NCBI GenBank assembly: GCA_014529385.2 | Contig: CM043945.1 | Coordinates: 140,594,241 to 140,658,240, forward strand | From: Adiantum capillus-veneris | Lineage: Eukaryota > Streptophyta > Polypodiopsida > Polypodiales > Pteridaceae | Reading direction: 5' to 3' | DNA: 64,000 bases | Shown here: piece after piece, positions 12,755 to 22,460 of the stretch | Layout: each line of letters starts with the position of its first letter | Numbering within the stretch: position 1 is the stretch's first letter | Position numbers and translations under genes: made by a program | The notes under the pieces: generated by a model | Seen by the model: only the letters and a program-made list of their open reading frames with translations | Told to the model about the DNA's origin: nothing | Databases searched by the model: none

Positions 12755-14341
12755 TGTACAAAGTAGCGTTTATATGCATGGTCATATGTACAACAGGATG
12801 TAAATACATGCATTCAAGAGCTTTTCAAAGTGTTTTCAAGTTCAAAAAAAGGTGCAATGTGTGCACATTGTAAATATGCGTGCTTGCGTGTCGGCACTCG
12901 AGCATACGTACATGCCTGGATAGGGTATCGGGGCCTTGGATATGATTCTAGGTGGCTTATTTTGGCTCTAGATAATGTGTTTGAGCTTTCTAGAATGTAA
13001 ATAATGCAAGTGACAAGTGTGGGTACTCTCATCTCGCTCGAGAAGTTTGACACATGCGGCAACTGTCTATTTGCGGCGCCTGATTTGCGGTGATACGTGC
13101 ATCGCCCTAGAAGTGGTCAAAAATGGAATGTGGGGATGTGGAAATGTGATTTGGGTATTGAGGATCAAGCGTACAAAATTTGGTGAATTTTGGAGTCCGT
13201 TAGGGGGTTTTCCTTCGAAAAACGCCCCGCCGGGGGTCAAAACTAAAACTGGGCAAAAAAAGGTGTGAAATAGGTTAAACTTTCCACATCACTCACGGTG
13301 CCATGATGGTCCAGGCTGAGGGAGGACTTTAGAAGAGAAATATCAACACTTTCACCCCTCTGTGTGTGGGAGGAAGCAGGGTCCCTCCAGGTGGTCTACT
13401 GCAGTCCCGTTGCGTTCGCGTCCTGCTTTCGAGTGTGTGGAGGAGTGAATGAGATCTTTCTCTCTTCAATTTTGCACTTGGGAGAGTCTATGGGAGTTCT
13501 GAGACTTCTATGGATGTGAGTGTGCAAGGAATTGAGGGAAGGAGGTGCGGCTTTATGCAAGACTATGTGACCCTGTATCGGTGATATTAGGGTTGGCACT
13601 ACTCCAAAGAGTCCAACAGAGTGGAGTTTGGTGAAGCTTTTGCAATGGTTTGAAAGTGGCCTTTTGTGGCTGGAGTTTTTGGTTTTTTGATGGTTTTTCT
13701 TGTATATTTTGGTCACCATCAAGCGTGATTTCAAGTGTTGATCACCTTGACTCACCTTGTAGTGTCTGCGGGCATGCAAGGGCTTGTAGGTCGAGGCGTT
13801 TGGAGTTTGAATTGAGCTTGTGGGTAGAGTTTTCAGGGAGCTTTTGAGTGGTAGTGAGTGAGGTGAGGAATTCAAGTAAATTCCTTGTGTTGTGTTGAGT
13901 TGTCTGGGTGTGTGAGTGTGCGCACGACATCTTTTGCTCCATCAACGCCTAGGGAGGCCTTTCTTCCTTGCTTCATGCTCCACAATGGACACGACCCAGC
14001 TTAAATACCCTCGCTGCCTAGCGACCTTCAATGTATGTGGGAGGATTCTGCACCATGTGGCATCCCTACAGGAATCCACCCTTTGAACCCCTTTGAACCC
14101 CCATTAAAGCCTCAAAAAACCTCCCTTTTTGAACCACTTTCAAGCAAGTGTATCTTGCTGCTCCTATGCCTAATACCTGAGCCGTAAGATCCGATCGAAA
14201 GCTTGTATTGTCGGCTTGGTTCAACATAATCCCCGTTGCCTTTTTCGACTTTTCTGGGCCCGGAATCCGAGGCGACCAAAACTTAAAAGAATCATTTGCA
14301 ACCACTTCACTCTCAACTGTTTCAGGCTTCCCTAGGCCGTA
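12755..14341 (+). mobile_element. 5' LTR of Tat-like element B, truncated at both ends
   Basis: The sequence repeats at 19651-21253 and starts abruptly at TGTACAAAG. The 3' copy begins 22 bases earlier, right after its polypurine tract. The match stops at 14341, whereas the 3' copy continues another 640 bases or so. The LTR end, primer site and leader have therefore been deleted, and gag follows within 50 bases. Its left edge touches the end of element A with only five bases (CAACG) between, consistent with element A lying inside this LTR. Confidence 0.85.
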
Positions 14342-14387
14342 ACATGATCTGGAATTACTCACGCAAGGGAGAAGAAACTTCAAAGGG

Positions 14388-15229
14388 ATGGCGTATAGTC
14401 CGCGAGTGTTTACAGGGAAGGAGGATGTGAAGGATTGAATTGCGGACTTCGAGTGGCATACGCTTGGTATGCACATTGTGAGTGATGAAGCCAAGCTTTA
14501 TGTATTTCCTCTTGCGCTCAAAGGAGAAGCTCGGGAGTGGTTTGAAGGTTTAGAGGAAGAAAAAAAGCAAACATGGGAGCAGGTGAAGCTGGCAATTCTT
14601 GACAGGTTTGGAAAGAAACTAACCGCAACAGAAGTGACAACAAAATTGAGAGGTTTGTAGCAAGATGTTCATGCTAACTTTAAAGAGTTGTTGCAACACT
14701 TCAAAGGGATTTGGGTTCAATTAGAGGCGGCATCCCAAGTACCTCCAGGGGATTTCTTTAAAGTGCGTCAGTTTATGGATTGTCTCCATCCAAGTTTAAG
14801 GGAGAAGGTCGATCAGAGGAGCCTGCTACATTTGAAAGAGCTCTGGAAATTGCCGAGGCCAAGAGCAAGAAGATCAAGAGAAGGTGGGAGCAAGGCCTGA
14901 CACATACTGAGCCAGTTGTGGTGCAACCAATGGTCCCAGTGACAACGGATGATAGAGTGGAGCGAGTGGTTCAAGGTCCAGATCCTGTTACGGCCTGGAT
15001 TTTGCATGATCTTGCTGGTTAGTTGTGCAAGAATTAAGAATTAACATAATGAATAGGAACCAAAGAGAGGAGCGGCCAGCTGGGAGAGGCAGGGGACGAA
15101 GGCTACAAGGTAGATGCTACAATTGTGATGAAGAGGGTCATTACGCCCCTGATTGTCCTGAACCACCAAGGGAGAGAGGAGGGATATACCCCCTATATGG
15201 ACGTGGCCGAGGAAGAATAGAATAAAATC
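14388..15229 (+). pseudogene. gag of element B
   Basis: The ATG at 14388 opens MAYSPRVFTGKEDVKD and stops at TGA (14436), after which the same frame continues through LALKGEAREWFEGLEEEKK, a capsid segment typical of Ty3 gag. Another stop lies at 14658, and the frame changes near 14815 and again near 15020. The zinc knuckle CYNCDEEGHYAPDC is at about 15118-15159, preceded by an arginine-glycine-rich stretch, as in nucleocapsid domains. The gene once encoded the capsid and RNA-binding precursor. It is now non-functional through at least two stops and two frame changes. Its start aligns with gag of elements A and C. Confidence 0.85.
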
Positions 15230-15370
15230 ATCAAGAACGGGCACTAGAAGCACCACCGCCGCAACAACAACTGCAACCGTTGCGGCCTGCAAATGGAGAA
15301 GGTAGGGCTATTAACATCATTACCCTTGAGCATCAAGATGTGGATGTTTTAGCCAATAAGAGAGCTAGGC

Positions 15371-16418
15371 ATGATAGGGAGAGAGACAGAAGAAGAGAGG
15401 GAAACAAGAGAAAGGAAAGGAAAGGCTAAGGTAGAAGACAAACCAAAAAGTAGCAAGAGGCAGCGAAGAAGGAAAATTGGTCCAAAGGACTACCTCCTTG
15501 GCCAAGGTGTTGAAGACTATGATATTGTCGACGACATACGAAATCAAAAGGCAAATATATGTTTTGGTCAGTTGGTGGCTTTGAATGCTAAATTGAGGAG
15601 GCAGTGGACCAAGTGTATGAGTACGCGGCTCCCGCTCCCTTCCAAGAAGGAAAAGCATCAAAGCATGGTGTCATCTTTGAGGGTTGGTCACCCAGTGGCT
15701 ATGGTGCCAATAGTTGAAGCTATGCTGGGAAAGAAGACGGAAGTGCAAGCATATGTGGATGGTGGTTCCCAGGTGTGTGTCATGACCGAGGCTATCATGA
15801 AGGAAGCAGGCGTTAAGATATCAGTGAATGCTTCGATCCGTATGAGGATGGCCAACCACAAAAAGGCAAGGTGTCTTGCAATAGCTGACGATGTGAAGCT
15901 AAAAGTCTTGGGGATTGAGTGCTTGGTTGATTGCTACGTGATGCAAGCGGGTGAGAATGCGTATCCAATCATTTTAGGGAGGCCATGGCTTATAACCCTT
16001 GGTGCTAAGAAGGATTGGGGCACGGGCTTGATCACCATCCCTGACAAAGAGAAAGGAGGGACCATTGTCTACAACATGAAGACACATGAGAGCCGTACAC
16101 AGCCCCTAGTGTAGATGCAAGATACGGATTTGATAGAAACCACATCATACGATAGTGAAGACACATGAGAGCCGTACACAGCCCCTAGTGTAGATGCAAG
16201 ATACGGATTTGATAGAAACCACATCATACGATAGTGATGCTTCGTCTACATCACCAGAAGAAAGTGTAGAGGAAGGCTTGATGCAATTATGTCCTGATCT
16301 TTTTGGGATAAGTGTTGAAAAGGAAGCATCGATGCATGATGTGAAGGTCAAGGAGGAGAAGGATAGTCCAAAAGCAATTGTAGAGCCTGCCAAAGTGAAT
16401 GTAAGGAGCATGCTATGA
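15371..16418 (+). pseudogene. Aspartic protease region of element B
   Basis: The intact frame 15371-16114 has a very basic start (RETEEERETRERKGKAK), a middle (QLVALNAKLRRQW) shared with element C (QLLHLAPKVRRQW), and a protease domain. Its catalytic motif is YVDGGSQVCVM near 15751 and its closing motif is IILGRPWL near 15970-15993. It ends at TAG (16112). A 79-bp tandem duplication at 16078-16235 shifts the frame, and the acidic linker continues in the new frame from 16194 to 16418. The protease would process gag-pol. DGG at the active site is a feature shared by all Tat-like copies here. Confidence 0.85.
16078..16235 (+). repeat. 79-bp exact tandem duplication in element B
   Basis: The unit beginning GAAGACACATGAGAGCC occurs at 16078-16156 and again at 16157-16235 with no difference that I can see. 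Because 79 is not a multiple of three, the duplication itself breaks the reading frame between protease and RT. Confidence 0.95.
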
Positions 16419-16458
16419 GTGGACTTGACAGAAAAAGAAAAAAAAGGAGTATGAAGAC

Positions 16459-17790
16459 ATGTTCAAGGAATTTCCAAAGCTATTCGCCACTGAATATACA
16501 GAGTTGCAAGGAGCTAAAGGAGTCGAGCATAGAATCAATCTAAAAGAAGGTGCCAAGACAAAGGTTCAAAAGCTTAGGAGATTGGGGGTCATTCATGAGA
16601 AGGCACTTCATGAAGAGGTGACGAAGCTTTTGGAAGCAGATTTCATCTTTTGAGTGGAGGAGTCTGAATGGGTCTCTCCTGTTGTTATTGTGCCCAAGAA
16701 GAACGGAAGATTTAGGATATGTGTCGATTTCAAACCTTTGAATGCTGCCACAAAAAGGAATCATTATCCACTACCCTTTCTATATGAAATCCTCAATCAG
16801 GTTGCATGTCATGAACGTTACTCAATCATGGATGGATTTTCTGGCTACTTTCAGATCTTGATAGCGATTGAAGATCGATTAAAGACGACCTTCATTACTC
16901 CTTGGGGTTGTTTTGCCTACAAAAGAATGCCTTTTGGGCTGGTTAATGCATATGCTACCTTCCAAGGATGGATGAATAGAGTGTTTGGTCCCTAATTGCG
17001 TAAGTTCATTCGTGTTTTCATGGATGACATTGGGTGTTATAGCTCAAGGGTCACACATTTGGAGAAGTTGAGGTTGAGTTTTAAAAGGCTTCAACAAGAG
17101 GGTGGACAACTCAACCCAAAGAAGTGTAAGTTTGCTCATGTCAGAGTCCATTTGCTAGGACATGTGGTTTCCCATAATGGAATAGAAGCTGACCCAGAGA
17201 AAGTTAAGGATTTGTTGCTTATGAATCCGCCCAACAACACAAAGGATTTGGCATCATTTGTGCATGAGCTCAGGTACTTGTCACATTTTTTCTGGATGCT
17301 ATGTCAGTATGTGTATCCTCTCCAGAAATTGAGACAAAGAGTTCAAGGGTTTGAATGGAATGAAGACATGCAACAGGCTTTTGATGGAATCAAGGAGGTA
17401 TTGTGTGCTTTACCAACAGTGAGTCCTCTTGACTTGCAGTCGATTTTCTATGTATCTATTAGTGTGGGGTTAGTAGCTTTTGGGTCGGTTCTCTTACAAA
17501 AGCAAGGAAGGAACTTCAAGCTAGTTTATTTTGATAGCAAGATGAAGAATGTAAGCGAGTTCTCCTATACGGAAATGGAAGAGTGGGTATTCGCCTTGGT
17601 TCTTGCTTGTCGTAGGTTCAAAACCTATCTGCTGTTGCCCCAAAAGTTCTATATGCTGACCACATCGAATCTTTTTCTGGATGTAGTACAACATTTAAAG
17701 CCTAGCAAGCGCATCTTAAAGTGGACTTTGGAGCTTCAAGAGTATGAGTTTGAGTTTAAAGTGGATCATTCTATTAAAGCTCACTTGGCA
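16459..17790 (+). pseudogene. Reverse transcriptase and first RNase H of element B
   Basis: One reading frame runs from 16459 to 19344 with no frameshift, only in-frame stops (16651 TGA and 16993 TAA in this part). RT motifs are in order: FRICVDFKPLNAATKR (about 16711), YSIMDGFSGYFQI (about 16819), the tract PFGLVNAYATFQ, and the catalytic FMDDI (about 17017-17034; the second and third D bind metal). The connection and RNase H domain follow from about 17350. In RNase H the usual first catalytic Asp is missing (FYVSISVGLVAFGSVLL near 17445), as in other Tat elements. RT would copy the RNA into DNA. The unbroken frame suggests decay mainly by point mutation. Confidence 0.9.
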
Positions 17791-17814
17791 GACATAGTGG
17801 TACATAAGGGGGGG

Positions 17815-18387
17815 GAGCTTCCATCTTACCCAAGGGTTGACAAGGATGATCATGAAGAGGAAGTAGATATTACATATGCGTATACAATGATGTTTGATGG
17901 TGCATACAGGAAAGTTCTTCAAAAGGCAAGTGGTGGGGTAGTCATTAAGAACCCAAAAGGCGATGTAATCTTTTCTAGAGCTACAATCTTGATGAAGCTA
18001 AAAGTAACAAACAATGAGGCCGAGTATCTCACGCTTTTCCTTGGGTTGAAGCAGTGTGTTGAGTTTGGACTGAAGAGGGTCATTGCAAAAGGGGATGCAT
18101 TGCTAGTCATGAATCAATTGATTGGTTTGTGGAATGTTAAGAAAGACAATTTGAAGAAGTGGTTCTATGGCATCAAGAAGCTCTTGCATGAGTTTGAGAA
18201 GATACAGTTTAAGCATGTTCCTCGTGAGCAGAATAAAGAAGCTGATGAATTGGCTAGGGACAAGTTGGATACCTTGGTAGCTCCTTTAAAGGTCAAGGAA
18301 GCCTTGTATGCAGGAAGGGAATCATTGCACGATGTAGAAGTATTTCTTGGTAAAGGGCAATGTCTAGAGGGCATGTCAAAGGTTTGA
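17815..18387 (+). pseudogene. Second, archaeal-type RNase H of element B
   Basis: A second RNase H domain follows the first in the same frame. All four acidic positions can be placed: D in MMFDGAYRK (about 17893), E in NNEAEYLTLF (about 18010), D in AKGDALLVMNQ (about 18095) and D in NKEADELA (about 18240). This additional archaeal-type domain is known from the Tat lineage of plant Ty3 elements, where it is thought to take over cleavage of the RNA:DNA hybrid from the degenerate first domain. The frame stops at TGA 18385 and continues into integrase. Confidence 0.88.
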
Positions 18388-19531
18388 CGTAAGAGGATAG
18401 TTGCAAAAGTAAGAAACTACACATTGGTAGGTGAGGATCTCATGCTTTATGGAAAGGATAGCATTTTGAGAAAAGTGCCGTACAAAGAAGAGATAGGCTT
18501 GATTTTGGAGCACTGCCATGAAGAAACAGGCCATCAAGGCAAGGATCAGGTTGTCTTTCGTGTTTTAAGAGCAGGTTACTGTTGGCCCTCTATGATGAGA
18601 GATGCTTATTTTTGGTGCAAGTCATGCCATGAATGCCAAGTGTTTGCAAATCGGAAGCTTTTGGCTGAGGCTCAAAAAGCTACAATGTCTTTTGATGCAT
18701 TTGCAAAATGGGGAGTGGATGCTATAGGTCCAATGCCGAGGACCAACAATGGCAAACAGTATATCCTTGTGGCTGTGGACTATTTGACAAAATGGGTCGA
18801 GGCAAGAGTAGTAAAAGATGTAACAGCAGGAAGAGTGGCCTCTTTTTAATATGAACAAGTGTGTTGCAGGTGTGGAGCTCCTATGGTTATCATTTCTGAT
18901 CGTGGACCATGGTTTAGGGGAAAACTTGTTGCTGCTCTCATGGAGAAATTGAAAATTTAGCATAGGCATTCTTCTCCTTAGTACCCACGATGCAATGGGT
19001 TGGTTGAGAACTGCAATTGTCAAATTGTGAAGATGCTATCAAAGTATGCTAGAGAGCATCCTAAAGAGTGGGACTTGGACTTGGAAAAGTGTTTGTGGGC
19101 TTATAGAACTGCGTATAGAGTGTCAAAACAGTTTACACCATATGAACTTGTTTATGGAAAAGAAGCTCTTATGCCCATACAAGTGCAGTTGGATGCCTTG
19201 AAGTTTTTGTGCAGAATGCAAGGTGAGCATAATGACAAGTTGCAAGAAAGAATTCTTTCTCTAGAGTTGCTGCGAATGAATAGAGAGAAAGCTAGTGATT
19301 ATTATCTTCAACAAAGCAGAGACAAGGATGGAGAAAATGAATAAGAGGCTGCCGGAGAAAGAGATCAAAGAAGGAAATTTGGTGATAAAGTATGATTCTC
19401 GCTTGAATTTTACTTTTCAAAAGAAATTGAGGGACAAATGGTTGGGTACATACAGAGTGAAGCATGTATTTTCTAATGGCACCTATGAGTTGGAAAAATT
19501 GTCTGGTGTGAACGTTTGCGCTACAGAATAA
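18388..19531 (+). pseudogene. Integrase of element B
   Basis: The zinc-binding HHCC domain is visible at about 18510-18635 (HCHEETGHQG then CKSCHEC). The catalytic core has its first D in WGVDAIGPMP (about 18715), the second D in ISDRGPWF (about 18895) and E in NGLVENCN (19006). Stops lie at 18847, 18958 and 18979. The frame changes near 19320, after which a C-terminal GPY/F-like part (DKWLGTYRVKHVFSNGTYEL) ends at 19531. Integrase inserts the DNA copy into chromosomes. No chromodomain is present, as expected of the Tat lineage. Confidence 0.88.
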
Positions 19532-19596
19532 ATGGTTATAGACTCAAGAAATATTTTTCAAGGGATGTGGTTCCAGATGCAAATAGTCTCTTGGTT

Positions 19597-19628
19597 GAGC
19601 ATAAATGCTCTACCTAGAGGGTGGGCAA
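19597..19628 (+). other. Palindrome and polypurine tract of element B
   Basis: GAGCATAAATGCTC (19597-19610) is a perfect inverted repeat with a two-base centre. It is followed by AGAGGGTGGGCAA, the plus-strand primer. The LTR then starts at TGATGATAG (19629). Confidence 0.75.
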
Positions 19629-21895
19629 TGATGATAGACCGCTTTTGGCGTGTACAAAGTAGCGTTTATATGCATGGTCATATGTACAAAAGGATGTAAA
19701 TACATGCATTCGGGAGCTTTGCAAAGTGGTTTCAAGTTCAAAAAAAGGTGCAAGATGTGCACATTGTAAATATGCGTGCTTGCGTGTCAGCAGTCGAGCA
19801 TACATACATGCCTGGATAGGGTATCGGGGCCTTGGATATGGTTCTAGGTGGCTTATTTTGGCTCTAGATAATGTGTTTGAGCTTTCTAGAATGTAAATAA
19901 TGCAAGTGAAAAGTGTGGGTACTCTCATCCCGCTCGAGAAGTTTGACACATGCGGTAACTGTCTATTTGCGTGCCTGATCTGCGGCGGTGATACGTGAAT
20001 CGCCCTAGAAGTGGTCAAAAATGGAATGTGGGGATGTGGAAATGTTCTTTGGGTATCGGGGATCAAGTGTACAAAATTTGGTGAATTTTGGAGTCTGTTA
20101 GGGGTTTTTCTCCTCCGAAAAACGCCCGCCAGGGGTCAAAACTTGGCCAAAAAAGGTCAAAAAATGGTCAAAAAAGGTGTAAAATGAATTAAAAGTTCCA
20201 CATCACTGACGGTGCCGTGATGGCCCAGGCTGAGGGAGGACTTTGGAAGAGAAATATCAACACTTTCACCCCTCTGTGTGTGGGAGGAAGCAGGGTTCCT
20301 ACAGGTGGTCTAGTGCAGTCCCGTTGCGTTCACGTCCTGTTTTCTAGTGTGTGGAGGAGTGAATGAGAGCTTTCTATCTTCAATTTTGCACTTGGGAGAG
20401 TCTATGGGTGTTCTGAGGTTTCCATGGATGTGTGTGTACAAGGAATTGAGGGAAGAAGGTGCGGATTTCTGCAAGACTATGTGACCCTGTATCGGTGCCA
20501 TTAGGGTTGGCGCTACTCCAAAGAGTCCAACAGAGTGGAGTTTGGTGAAGCTTTTGCAATGGTTTAAGAGTGGCATTTTGTGGCTGGAGTTTTTGTTTTT
20601 TTGATGGTTTTTCTTGTATATTTTGGTCACCATCAAGCGTGATTTCAAGTGTTGATCACCTCGACTCACCTTGTAGTGTCTGCGGGCAGGCAAGGGCTTG
20701 TAGGTCAAAGCGTTTGGAGTTTGAATTGAGCTTATGGGTAGATTTTTCAGGGATATTTTGAGTGGTAGTGAGTGAGGTGAGGAATTCAAGTAAATTCCTT
20801 GTGTTGTGTTGAGTTGTCTGGGTGTGTGAGTGTGCGCACGACATCTTCTGCTCCATCAACGCCTAGGGAGGCCTTTCTTCTTTGCTTCATGCTCCACAAT
20901 GGACACGACCCAGCTTAAATACCCTCGCTGCCCAACCACCTTCAACGTATGTGGGAGGATTCTACACCATGTGACATCCCTATAGGACTCCACCCTTTGA
21001 ACCCCTTTGAATCCCCATTAAAGCCTCGAAAAACCTCCCTTTTTTAACCAATTTCAAGCAAGTGTATCTTGCTGCTCCTAGGCCTAATACAAGAGTCGTA
21101 TAATCCGATCGAAATCTTGTATTGTCGGCTTGGTTCAACATAATCCCCGTTTCCTTTCGACTTTTCCGGGCCCACAATCCGAGGCAACCAAAACTTAAAA
21201 GAATCATTTGCAACCACTTCACTCTCAACTGTTTCAGGCTTTCCTTGGCCGTAGCTCGGTACTCGCAACTTAGAATCATGAGTCGTGACTTCTCATTGAC
21301 TCCACTCATCATGCTCTCCCTGCTTGAACCCTGTCAAAGCCTAAAAAATGCCAGATGGCACATTCTTCAATGCGGGCAAGTCTCAAACCTAGCCCTCGAA
21401 AAATCTTCAACTGATCATAACTTGCTATTCCGAGCTTTGATTCACAATCCGAGAAGGCAGACATGCCCTATAACTCAACTCTACACATGCGTCTATTGAC
21501 ACTTGCCTGGGCCACCTGTCCCTAGCTATCCTGTTTGTTGGGGATCTGCTAAACTTTCTAACTTTGAACTGCAATATCTTGAGCATTGGGGCTCCGTTTG
21601 ACGAGCCATCTCAACCGGCTTCTAGAGCACATTGAACACTACATTTTAGAGCACTGAATTGGCATTTTGGTCACCTTCACCTGTCACTCCAATTGAGCCA
21701 ACTTGGAGCTATTTTAGCCTAAAAAGCCGCATGGAGAATACACTTCTGCTATCCTTTGGCTGCCCGGGACCTTGGTACCTGCCCTAGCCTCCTACACTGC
21801 ACCTGGCTACAACTTCTACCTGGCATAAACCACTTTCTAGCTAGGACCGACTTTGACTGTACCAACACCTCGTGACATTCCTAATACTATTCTGC
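19629..21895 (+). mobile_element. 3' LTR of element B
   Basis: It starts after the polypurine tract, and 19651-21253 matches the truncated 5' LTR. It continues with LTR-like sequence to about 21895 (ending ...TTCTGCA). The right edge is an estimate, since the other copy lacks this part and no target duplication could be confirmed. It contains no credible gene. Confidence 0.75.
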
Positions 21896-22039
21896 ATGGA
21901 AGAGGATGAGGACGATAAAGGTGATTGGACAAACGAGACACACGGTCCTACCGAAGAGGATTATACCTACCTTGATGATGAGGATGGCGGTTTAGCCTTA
22001 GTGCTACCGATCGAGCTCTCCAACCTCCACTTACTTTGA
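21896..22039 (+). CDS. Unrecognised 47-codon acidic reading frame
   Basis: An ATG frame of 47 codons is rich in Asp and Glu (MEEDEDDKGDWTNETHG, later YLDDEDGGLALVLPIEL) and ends in TGA. Its composition is protein-like and unlike the surrounding LTRs. It could be an exon remnant of a host gene or the tail of an older element. I do not recognise it. Confidence 0.25.
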   Translation: MEEDEDDKGDWTNETHGPTEEDYTYLDDEDGGLALVLPIELSNLHLL

Positions 22040-22455
22040 TCCTCATCACTCGAGTGATGGAGGGTAGGTAGGATCAGTACGATAGGAGTGTTTCTGTTTT
22101 AGAGTTTAGTGATTAGCAAAGTTCTTTTTTCCCACTAATGTGCCTCTGGAAGGTAGATGTTTGGTGGTGACTATTTTGCAGTTTGTGACTATATAAGGAT
22201 GCCTTCAAAGGACAACGACAATGCATGTTTACATGTTGCAACGGATGTTCTCCATTATATCAGGTGTACTACTTTCTTTTATCTATGCTTTCCACAGTTA
22301 TATGTTTACATCTTGTCATTTGAGTTTCTAATAATGCATAAAATTTATGAAGTTAGATGCTATAATTTTTTCAAACTTCTAGTACCTTGTTCTTCTCTTT
22401 GAGTTTGGTCTATTAGTTGTCTTTACGTAGGTAACACTCAGGACCTTAGGCTAAA
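22040..22455. other. Unassigned sequence left of the chromovirus
   Basis: Insertion site of the chromovirus; its right-hand continuation is at 33146. An 81-codon frame (22157-22402) begins FGGDYFAVCDYIRMPSKDND and contains a possible splice donor after TATATCAG (about 22262). No family was recognised and no repeat partner occurs in the window. Confidence 0.4.
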
Positions 22456-22460
22456 CTAGG

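Noticed and set aside
16429-16450. Possible programmed -1 frameshift on an eight-A run between protease and RT of element B
   Set aside because: A -1 slip there would join the frames, but element C has both regions in one frame and B is full of other damage; a one-base loss in the A-run is simpler.
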